DNA from: an uncultured Collinsella sp.
Lineage (GTDB): Bacteria; Actinomycetota; Coriobacteriia; Coriobacteriales; Coriobacteriaceae
DNA: 12,026 nucleotides
Direction of reading: 5' to 3'
Assembly: GCA_902482185.1 (NCBI GenBank)
Contig: CABSZR010000023.1
Span: forward strand, 1-12,026
Position numbers and translations under genes: made by a program. Position 1 is the stretch's first letter. Each line of letters begins with the position of its first letter. Shown one piece after another: positions 6,778 through 12,026 of this stretch. The notes under the pieces were generated by a model. It searched no databases. It was not told the DNA's origin and saw nothing but the letters and a program-made list of their open reading frames with translations.

Positions 6778-8115
6778 CTACTTACCAAATATCGCGCCAA
6801 ACAAACCCTTGCGTTTGGGCTTCCCCTCTCGGTAGGAACCCTCGGCCGCCGCTGCCACCTGACGCGGTTGCTCACCGCCTCCACGACGCACGATCTGGTA
6901 TAGGAAGGGCGATTTAACGTATTTGACCTCGATGGGCGTGGCATGCACGGTGCTTTCGCTCGACAGCATCACGTTGGGATTGAGCGGCGCTATCACATGC
7001 GTCTCACGCTTGTCGCTAAACACTACCGCTGCCGCACGACCCGTCTGGCCATTTACAGCAATGCGCACCTGCTCGCCATCGCGGCTGTCCGTCGCCGGAC
7101 GATCGACAAAGTAGACCGGCACCATCACCAGGCCATCCTTGTGCTTGCGGGCCTTACGCGCCCAGGCGCGGATGCTCTTTTTATTGAGCCCCAGCACCGC
7201 CTCGGCGTCGTTGCCGGCAATGTCGAGCGCCAGCTTATCAATGACCACCTGGTCCTTGGTAGACGCATCGACGGAAACGACGCGGAAGTCGCCCTCCTGC
7301 ATGGCAGGATCAAACGGCCCCACCTTGCCAAAGTCCCACGGCTCCAAAATGCCCATAAGACGAACATCCAGGTAGTTTGCCCGCGGATACGCCCAGTCGA
7401 GCACCTCGTAGTACACCAAGGTCTCCTTGCTCAGCCCCTTACCCGGGAAGGACGCCATCATGCGCAAATCTGCGAGCGCCATGGGGAAATAGAAGAGCAT
7501 CATGTCGTTTTGAATCGCGTCTTCCACGTCGTGCCCCGCAAAGGCATCCGGATACTGGCGTACCAGCTGCAGCGCGTTGGCACGCGCCTGTTGCGGCGAG
7601 ATTTCGCAGGGAATACCCTGCTCGGGCACATACTCCGCGCCAACGCCCATGGTCAGGCGCTTGCTAAAGGTACCGGGCTTGAGCAGATCGGCAACGCCAA
7701 TCTTATTGCCGCATGACGGGCACTCAAACACGCGCTGAGTGGACTCGCCTTCAAAGGATGCGCCGCAGAAGGGGCACGGGATGCTCACATGCGTAGCCTC
7801 TTGGAACTCCTGCGCCGTGCCACGGTCCTCCCACAGCAGATGCTCCAGAACCGACTGATTGCGCCAGTACGAGTTAAAGAAGTACCAGTCAGGGTCCTCC
7901 GGGCGCTCGAGCTGCGACACATGGGTGAGCTTAAGCAGCCCATCGACCACCGTCAGCGGCGCATGGCGAATGCCCAGGGCGCTCTTGGGCTCCCCCGCAT
8001 CGGCCTGCCATGGAACGACCGTGCCGCAATAGGCGCACTCAAAGCTGCGTTTAGCCTGGTGCGAGTACATAGGGCCGCCGCAGTTTTGGCATTTAATGGC
8101 AAACATCTCGTCCAT
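6778..8115 (-). CDS. Uncharacterised protein with two zinc ribbons
   Basis: The 445-residue protein has two Cys4 zinc-ribbon motifs: C9-x2-C12 with C27-x2-C30 (TFIIB-like ribbon) and C114-x2-C117 with C132-x2-C135. Between and after them is a soluble region of about 290 residues with no transmembrane segment and no catalytic motif I recognise. The C-terminus is basic (KPKRKGLFGAIFGK) and could contact membrane or nucleic acid. Start choice: AAGGAGG lies 8 bases before the ATG at 8113-8115; the longer open frame to 8331 would add low-complexity sequence. Proteins annotated as TFIIB-type zinc ribbon-containing are common in Firmicutes and Actinobacteria and have no settled role. It is a single-gene unit closed by its own terminator. 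Confidence 0.8.
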   Translation of the reverse strand: MDEMFAIKCQNCGGPMYSHQAKRSFECAYCGTVVPWQADAGEPKSALGIRHAPLTVVDGLLKLTHVSQLERPEDPDWYFFNSYWRNQSVLEHLLWEDRGTAQEFQEATHVSIPCPFCGASFEGESTQRVFECPSCGNKIGVADLLKPGTFSKRLTMGVGAEYVPEQGIPCEISPQQARANALQLVRQYPDAFAGHDVEDAIQNDMMLFYFPMALADLRMMASFPGKGLSKETLVYYEVLDWAYPRANYLDVRLMGILEPWDFGKVGPFDPAMQEGDFRVVSVDASTKDQVVIDKLALDIAGNDAEAVLGLNKKSIRAWARKARKHKDGLVMVPVYFVDRPATDSRDGEQVRIAVNGQTGRAAAVVFSDKRETHVIAPLNPNVMLSSESTVHATPIEVKYVKSPFLYQIVRRGGGEQPRQVAAAAEGSYREGKPKRKGLFGAIFGK

Positions 8116-8144
8116 AGAAACGTCCTCCTTTGCACAGGGGCTAT

Positions 8145-8161
8145 CGACATTAAGTATGTCG
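8145..8161. promoter_or_regulatory. Palindrome upstream of the zinc-ribbon gene, candidate operator
   Basis: CGACAT-TAAGT-ATGTCG has 6-bp perfect arms and lies 30 bp before the zinc-ribbon ATG. Its place and size fit a dimeric repressor site, but no matching regulator is present in the window. Confidence 0.35.
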
Positions 8162-8313
8162 GGCAGGCAGGCACATGCCCATACCCATATGGCCCAAAAT
8201 GGAGCACCCGGTCGGACGGGAAGGCGCAGTGAACTCGAAGGCGCGCGGGCAGTCGTCCCCTCCGCCTCGCGCCCGTTAGCGCGGGCAGACCATTGCTGCA
8301 TTTTCTGAGCACC

Positions 8314-8328
8314 GGCGCACGGTGCGCC
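8314..8328. promoter_or_regulatory. Palindrome upstream of the cation transporter gene, candidate operator
   Basis: GGCGCAC-G-GTGCGCC has 7-bp perfect arms, about 49 bp before the transporter ATG and just before a weak -10-like TACACT (8338-8343). It may bind a metal-responsive or other dimeric regulator. The rest of the 261-bp divergent gap (8116-8376) shows only GC-rich direct repeats of GCGCGGGCAG. Confidence 0.35.
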
Positions 8329-8376
8329 CATGCGAGCTACACTATCCCCTTAAACATGATTGTGAGGACGATTGTT

Positions 8377-9558
8377 ATGCTATTTGTAAATCGGCTGGTA
8401 CATACGCTTGTTCCCGGCAGCGAAAGCGAGCCGGTCGATACCTCCTGCCGCACCAACGCGGGTTTTGCCGCAAGCCTCATCTGCATCGGCCTCAACATCA
8501 CGCTGTGCCTGGCCAAGGGCATCGCGGGCCTGCTCGCGGGCTCCGTCTCGCTCATCGCCGACGCCTTCAACAACCTCTCCGACGCCTCGAGCAACATCGT
8601 GAGCCTGCTCGGATTCCGCCTTGCCAGCCGCCCGGCCGACGAGGGGCACCCCTATGGCCACGGCCGCTACGAATACCTGGCGGGGCTGTTTGTCGCCGTT
8701 CTCGTTTGCGCCGTCGGCATCAACCTGGCACTCGAGTCCATTACCAAGATCATCAAGCCCTCTCCCACCGCGTATTCGGCGCTCTCCATGGCAGCCCTTG
8801 TCCTGTCCATGCTCGTCAAGTTCTGGATGGCAGCGTTCAACCGCACGCTGGGCAATCGCATCGATTCCGAGACGCTTATCGCCACGGCGCAGGATTCCAA
8901 AAACGACGTCATTACCTCGGCCTCGGTCCTGGCCGCAGCGCTTATTTCGCAGACGACCGGCTTTGACCTCGATGGCTGGGCAGGCCTGGGCGTGGGCATC
9001 TTCATCTGCATCAGCGGCATGGGCCTGGTGCGCGACGCCATCAGCCCGCTGTTGGGGCAAGCGCCCGACCCCAAGCTCGTCCAGTCAATCCGCGACAAGA
9101 TCATGTCGTATCCGCAGGTCCTAGGCACGCACGACCTGATGGTGCACGACTACGGCCCCGGCCGCCAGTTTGCCAGCGCACACGTGGAAATGCCCGGCGA
9201 GGGCGATGCGTTTGAACATCACGAGATCCTGGACACCATCGAACACGACATCAAGCATCAGATGGGCATCGACATCACGCTGCACTGCGACCCCATCGCC
9301 ACCACCGGCGACGATCTGCGCGGCTGGGTCAAGCGCGGTGTAGTGCAGATCGACCCCGCGCTCTCCATCCACGACCTGCACGAGCACGACGGCTTTGTTT
9401 CGCTTGACCTGGTGCGTCCCGACGGCTTTGACATATCCGACGAGGAGCTGCTGGAGCTCGTCACGCGCATCGTGCACGAGCGCCGGCCCGATGTCTCGTG
9501 CGTCGTCACATTTGACTCGGGCTTCAGCTCGCCCGACCGTCCGGCCGAGCAGCTGTAA
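8377..9558 (+). CDS. Cation diffusion facilitator transporter, probably Mn2+ export
   Basis: This inner-membrane antiporter family exports divalent metals in exchange for protons. The 393 residues include about six membrane helices in residues 28-225. The transport site is visible as N65-x3-D69 in helix 2 (AFNNLSD) and D173-x3-D177 in helix 5 (AQDSKND). Zinc members have HD or DD with H-x3-D in helix 5. The Asn-Asp/Asp-Asp set is the one described for manganese exporters such as MntE, so Mn2+ is the best guess. HPYGHGRYEY at 91-100 is a family signature. The cytoplasmic tail has the ferredoxin-like domain (about 230-300, with HDYGPG) and an extra domain of about 90 residues after it. The ATG at 8377 is chosen for GAGGA 8 bases upstream; earlier in-frame starts lack a site. 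Confidence 0.88.
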   Translation: MLFVNRLVHTLVPGSESEPVDTSCRTNAGFAASLICIGLNITLCLAKGIAGLLAGSVSLIADAFNNLSDASSNIVSLLGFRLASRPADEGHPYGHGRYEYLAGLFVAVLVCAVGINLALESITKIIKPSPTAYSALSMAALVLSMLVKFWMAAFNRTLGNRIDSETLIATAQDSKNDVITSASVLAAALISQTTGFDLDGWAGLGVGIFICISGMGLVRDAISPLLGQAPDPKLVQSIRDKIMSYPQVLGTHDLMVHDYGPGRQFASAHVEMPGEGDAFEHHEILDTIEHDIKHQMGIDITLHCDPIATTGDDLRGWVKRGVVQIDPALSIHDLHEHDGFVSLDLVRPDGFDISDEELLELVTRIVHERRPDVSCVVTFDSGFSSPDRPAEQL

Positions 9559-9569
9559 TCAACAGCAAA

Positions 9570-9640
9570 ACGGGACGCAGGACCGCCGACCAACGCGCCT
9601 ACGCGCCCGGTCACGCGATCCTGCGCCCCGTATTTGTTTG
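9570..9640. terminator. Two-way terminator between convergent genes
   Basis: ACGGGACGCAGGA (9570-9582) pairs with TCCTGCGCCCCGT (9619-9631), with one mismatch and a GC-rich loop. On the plus strand ATTTGTTTG follows, and on the minus strand TTTTG follows. It serves the transporter gene and the convergent membrane-protein gene. Confidence 0.7.
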
Positions 9641-9668
9641 CACTGCTAAGGCTCTAGCCGCTCGACCG

Positions 9669-10625
9669 CTAGTTCCCCTGCGCACCCGAAATGCCGTTTT
9701 GCAGGGCATCCCAGGCGTTCGTTGCCATATCGCCCAGGTTCTGTGCGGTATCGCCGAGATTCTGAGCCGTGTCGCCCAACTGCTGGGCCTTATCCCCCAG
9801 CTCCTGGGCCTTGTTGCTCAGGTCCTCCAGCGTGTTGGAGCTCGAGCTGTCCGCGCCGCCCTGATCGCCGGACGCATTACCCGACGAGCCGTCCTTGCGC
9901 GTGAGCTGAATCTCGAGGTTACCGTTATCGTTATAGTAGGCAGACGTAACCACCCAGTTGGCGTCGACAACAGGCGTTGAGCCGTCATCGGTCAGAATCA
10001 CGGCATTCGAAAGATCGGCCCCGCGCGACTTGAGGAGCTTCTTGGCGTTGGACCAGTACTGACCCGGGATATCGCTCAGGTCGACGGTGTCGGACTGGGT
10101 AGCCTCGGTCTGCTCGGCCGTGGTATCAGTCGTGGCGCCCCGCTTGTTGAGCATGCCCGACACGATGGCAAACACAACCGACAGGGCAAAGAAGATCGCC
10201 AGTACGATCAGGATTTTCTTAATCACGCTCGACGAACGCGAAGGCTTCTTCTCCTCGTCCTCGCCATACTGGGGGATGGACTTGGGATACTCACGATACG
10301 ACTCGCGCGCATATCGGTCGCGCGACTCGTAGCGCGGTTGTGCCGTGCGCGGCATATATGTCGTCTGCTGAGGTTGCGGAATGGGATTTTGCAGCAGGTC
10401 ATCATAAGGGTCTGCCGCCGCGTTGCCGTAGGGGCCCTGCGACGAGGCACCATACGGGTCCTGCGCTGCGTTTCCGTAATTCACAACGCGCGTGGGATCG
10501 GCCGACGCCTGCGTCGTATCGGGAGCAGCGTAGCCGGGATTCGGCACGACGCGGGTCTCATCGGCGCCATTGCCCGTCCGCGGGGAGCCGTAGCCACCCA
10601 TTACGGTCGTCTTATCCTGGTCCAT
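9669..10625 (-). CDS. Single-pass membrane protein with PASTA-like outer domain
   Basis: The 318-residue product has no signal peptide. A Gly/Pro/Tyr/Gln-rich cytoplasmic region (1-130) holds three copies of D-x-T-x-V: D4KTTV, D22ETRV and D43PTRV. One membrane helix lies at about 134-158 after SSSVIKK. The outer part has a folded stretch (about 185-242: IPGQYWSNAKKLLKSRGA, DANWVVTS, LEIQL) whose pattern resembles a PASTA-type domain. A Ser/Gly linker then leads to a heptad repeat (272-299). The topology recalls envelope proteins linked to Ser/Thr kinase signalling. The Thr motifs could be phosphorylated and bound by FHA domains; this is inference. GGAAAGGAAA lies about 8 bases before the ATG. 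I do not recognise the exact family. Confidence 0.7.
   Translation of the reverse strand: MDQDKTTVMGGYGSPRTGNGADETRVVPNPGYAAPDTTQASADPTRVVNYGNAAQDPYGASSQGPYGNAAADPYDDLLQNPIPQPQQTTYMPRTAQPRYESRDRYARESYREYPKSIPQYGEDEEKKPSRSSSVIKKILIVLAIFFALSVVFAIVSGMLNKRGATTDTTAEQTEATQSDTVDLSDIPGQYWSNAKKLLKSRGADLSNAVILTDDGSTPVVDANWVVTSAYYNDNGNLEIQLTRKDGSSGNASGDQGGADSSSSNTLEDLSNKAQELGDKAQQLGDTAQNLGDTAQNLGDMATNAWDALQNGISGAQGN
9729..9812 (-). repeat. Four 21-bp tandem units coding a 7-residue repeat
   Basis: The minus strand encodes KAQELGD, KAQQLGD, TAQNLGD and TAQNLGD in a row, with a degenerate fifth unit MATNAWD after it. Synonymous differences between units show it is not newly duplicated. It should form an amphipathic helix or coiled coil outside the membrane. 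Confidence 0.8.
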
Positions 10626-10690
10626 GCAACGTTTCCTTTCCGTCGCCCGTAAGCATCAAGTTATCCATGCATTCTACCCGCGCAAAAGCC

Positions 10691-10696
10691 TATGAT
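10691..10696 (+). promoter_or_regulatory. Candidate -10 element for the Cys-rich small gene
   Basis: TATGAT lies 65 bp before the ATG at 10762 in the 136-bp divergent gap. No convincing -35 hexamer at 17 bp is seen, so the call is tentative. Confidence 0.3.
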
Positions 10697-10761
10697 GGGC
10701 AAAGCCCGCCGGTATCTACAAGACATGCGCGGCGACGGTCACAATCGAATCGAGGAACGTT

Positions 10762-10998
10762 ATGGCAAAAAGCAAGCTCATCAAGGACACGACGCGTGCC
10801 GAGCGTGAGGAGATCATCAAGCTAGCGCTCGCGGGCTGCGGTAACGGCAGTTGCGACAACTGCGGAAGCTGCAGCTTGGGAGCCGGCGATCCACATGGCA
10901 CCTACCAGCCCTACATTGACGGCGAGTTGGAAATCGCCGACATCAACATGATGGTCGCCGAGCGCAACGCCAAACTCTTCGGCCTCCAGCGCGGCTAA
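10762..10998 (+). CDS. Small Cys-rich protein, 78 residues, function unknown
   Basis: The protein has a basic, charged N-terminus (MAKSKLIKDTTRAERE), a predicted helix (EEIIKLALA), and then four cysteines at C26, C31, C34 and C37 (C-x4-C-x2-C-x2-C) followed by GDPHGTYQPYIDGE. The tight Cys spacing fits binding of an Fe-S cluster or zinc. No transmembrane segment or signal peptide is seen, so it is cytoplasmic. The start is supported by GAGGA about 6 bases upstream of the ATG. It stands alone, divergent from the membrane-protein gene and convergent with the last gene. I do not recognise the family. Confidence 0.75.
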   Translation: MAKSKLIKDTTRAEREEIIKLALAGCGNGSCDNCGSCSLGAGDPHGTYQPYIDGELEIADINMMVAERNAKLFGLQRG

Positions 10999-11020
10999 TG
11001 ATCCCTTCTTGGGCTGTGCA

Positions 11021-11176
11021 CCAAAAAATGCGCCCATCTACTACGTTTAACCCAAGGGTGCCAACCATAGCCATATTTGTGTTAACAAAACCGCAGGTAA
11101 ACGTCTTGCCGCATTGTTAAAAAACGCTCCATGGTCGGTCCAACCCTGGTAAACGTAGTAGATGGGCGTTTTTCGT
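11021..11176. repeat. Long imperfect hairpin element with terminal inverted repeats (MITE/REP-like)
   Basis: GCCCATCTACTACGTTTA (11032-11049) is the exact reverse complement of 11150-11167. Inner parts also pair: 11082-11095 matches the complement of 11107-11120 at 11 of 14 positions, and the CCAACCAT region pairs imperfectly with CCATGGTCGG. The whole element therefore folds into one hairpin of about 136 nt. The outer edges are A-rich on the left and T-rich on the right, so it can also end transcription of the Cys-rich gene. There is no open reading frame. With the terminator at 11221-11261 it fills the 290-bp gap between genes. Confidence 0.75.
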
Positions 11177-11220
11177 GGCGCGGCTGGCCTAGATAGCTTG
11201 TTTCGGAGCCAATTTGCATC

Positions 11221-11261
11221 AAAAAGTCCCCGGTGGCGCTGCGTTTTGCGTCACCGGGGAC
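11221..11261 (-). terminator. Rho-independent terminator of the last gene
   Basis: On the minus strand GTCCCCGGTG pairs with CACCGGGGAC (10 bp, extended inward by CG/CG), followed by TTTTT. It lies 28 bp after the stop at 11289. Confidence 0.85.
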
Positions 11262-11288
11262 AGTTCAATTTATCCCTCGCGGTCCACC

Positions 11289-12026
11289 TTACTCATTGGG
11301 TACGTACGTAGCCCTGGCTCGCTCGGGCGTCACGTCCTGACCACTGGAATAGCTCGAGTCGAATGCGTGCGCAACCAAGTCGTGCGTGTCCCATGCCATG
11401 CAGTCAAACTCGCCAGTATCGAGGACAACGATATAGCCCTTGCCGTCGTAGTAGAAATGGTCCTCGGTGTAGTTATCGTCATCGTCGATGTTGTCTTCGG
11501 ACACAGAGTCCATATCCGGCTTTGCCGTCTTAATTGCCTGCTTGGCCTCGCTCTTGAGGGTATCGAACGAGAGCCCGTGCTGCGCAAGCGAGTCCTCGAG
11601 CGAAACCTGCTCACCCGTCTTGAGGTTGTAGTACGCCGACCTCGTCATCCGTTCCGATCGATACGGAGGTTGATAGCTGTCGGTAAACGTGCGCACACAG
11701 GCAATATCGCCATCGATCGAGACGATCTCGGCGGTATACATCATGGTCACGCGGCTGTCCTCGTCATCCATCGAGGCCTGCTTGCTCGCATCGAGCGTAT
11801 CCGCAACGAGCTGGACCATATCCTTGTTAAACTTGGCGACGCCAACGCCCTGGCCCTTCACCTGGGGATAGGTCCACGTTGCCGTGATCTGGCACGTGTC
11901 ATCGGGGGACGGGTCCAGCGGGCCTTCGCCAACCGCAGCCGTAAAGTCAACATCCTGCGTGGCAGAAACGGCCTCGTAGCTCGTCTGCGCACTGCCATCG
12001 TCCTTCGACTTCAGCTGCTCCAGCGT
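11289..12026 (-). CDS. Partial protein resembling DUF3298/RsiV-type domain (5' end outside window)
   Basis: The frame is open from the right edge to TAA at 11289, giving 245 residues. The GTG at 11861 is internal: upstream in-frame sequence reads as ordinary protein (ITATWTYPQVKGQG). The C-terminal part has AYYNLKTGEQVSLEDSLAQHG, an acidic stretch (SEDNIDDDDNYTEDHF), and YYDGKGYIVVLDTGEFDCMAWDTHDL. A beta-rich domain with a 'tG..lsL.D' turn followed by 'F.. .g..iv....y' resembles DUF3298, found in RsiV-type anti-sigma factors and lipoproteins. That match is by eye and weak. Any signal peptide or membrane helix would lie outside the window. Its own terminator follows. Confidence 0.55.
   Translation of the reverse strand, partial: TLEQLKSKDDGSAQTSYEAVSATQDVDFTAAVGEGPLDPSPDDTCQITATWTYPQVKGQGVGVAKFNKDMVQLVADTLDASKQASMDDEDSRVTMMYTAEIVSIDGDIACVRTFTDSYQPPYRSERMTRSAYYNLKTGEQVSLEDSLAQHGLSFDTLKSEAKQAIKTAKPDMDSVSEDNIDDDDNYTEDHFYYDGKGYIVVLDTGEFDCMAWDTHDLVAHAFDSSYSSGQDVTPERARATYVPNE

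Noticed and set aside
8116..8331. Longer N-terminus for the zinc-ribbon gene
   Set aside because: The extension is low-complexity, overlaps the region upstream of the divergent transporter gene, and the AAGGAGG site points to the ATG at 8115.
8293..8376. Earlier starts for the cation transporter
   Set aside because: Starts at 8293 and 8356 have no ribosome site and would cover the candidate operator and -10; GAGGA precedes the ATG at 8377.
9729..9812. CRISPR-like array from 21-bp repeats
   Set aside because: Units are contiguous with no spacers and keep the reading frame; they are a coding heptad repeat. No CRISPR array is seen anywhere in the window.
11221..11261. Second mobile hairpin element
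   Set aside because: A short GC stem followed by five T residues just after a stop codon is fully explained as a rho-independent terminator.
11289..11861. Complete small gene starting at GTG 11861
   Set aside because: The frame stays open to the window edge with protein-like sequence and no ribosome site stands before 11861, so the gene is partial.

Overview
The window looks like chromosomal DNA from a high-GC Gram-positive gut bacterium of the Coriobacteriia, possibly Collinsella-like. This is inferred from GC-rich codon use, strong AGGAGG-type ribosome sites, GTG starts and the gene mix; no marker gene here fixes the taxon.

Bases 1-6735 hold a type I restriction-modification locus with its own recombinase. 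hsdR (3' part), hsdM and a short hsdS run rightward as one operon. Facing them on the minus strand are a full-length hsdS, a tyrosine recombinase whose stop overlaps that hsdS start (ATGA), and an orphan C-terminal hsdS cassette. Four copies of a 16-bp near-palindrome (CTAAAT, GGCT, ATTTAG) lie exactly at the HsdS domain joints, alternating in orientation at 3922, 4516, 5988 and 6639. This is the layout of a shufflon: two N-terminal halves (A on +, B on -) and two C-terminal halves (X, Y) that inversion can pair in different ways. In the form seen here X is joined to B, so the copy next to hsdM encodes only a half subunit. Inversion between the first two sites would give a full A+X HsdS in frame, with a stop codon directly after the site. 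The specificity and recombinase genes look more AT-rich than the genes to the right, which suggests transfer.

A rho-independent terminator (6697-6735) separates this locus from ordinary accessory genes: a double zinc-ribbon protein (-), a divergent cation diffusion facilitator with an Asn-Asp/Asp-Asp metal quartet that suggests manganese export (+), a two-way terminator, a single-pass membrane protein with a PASTA-like outer domain and three D-x-T-x-V motifs (-), and a divergent 78-residue Cys-rich protein (+).

Bases 10999-11288 carry no gene but hold a long imperfect hairpin element with 18-bp terminal inverted repeats, and then a terminator for the last gene. That gene is a partial minus-strand reading frame resembling DUF3298/RsiV-type extracytoplasmic domains and runs off the right edge.
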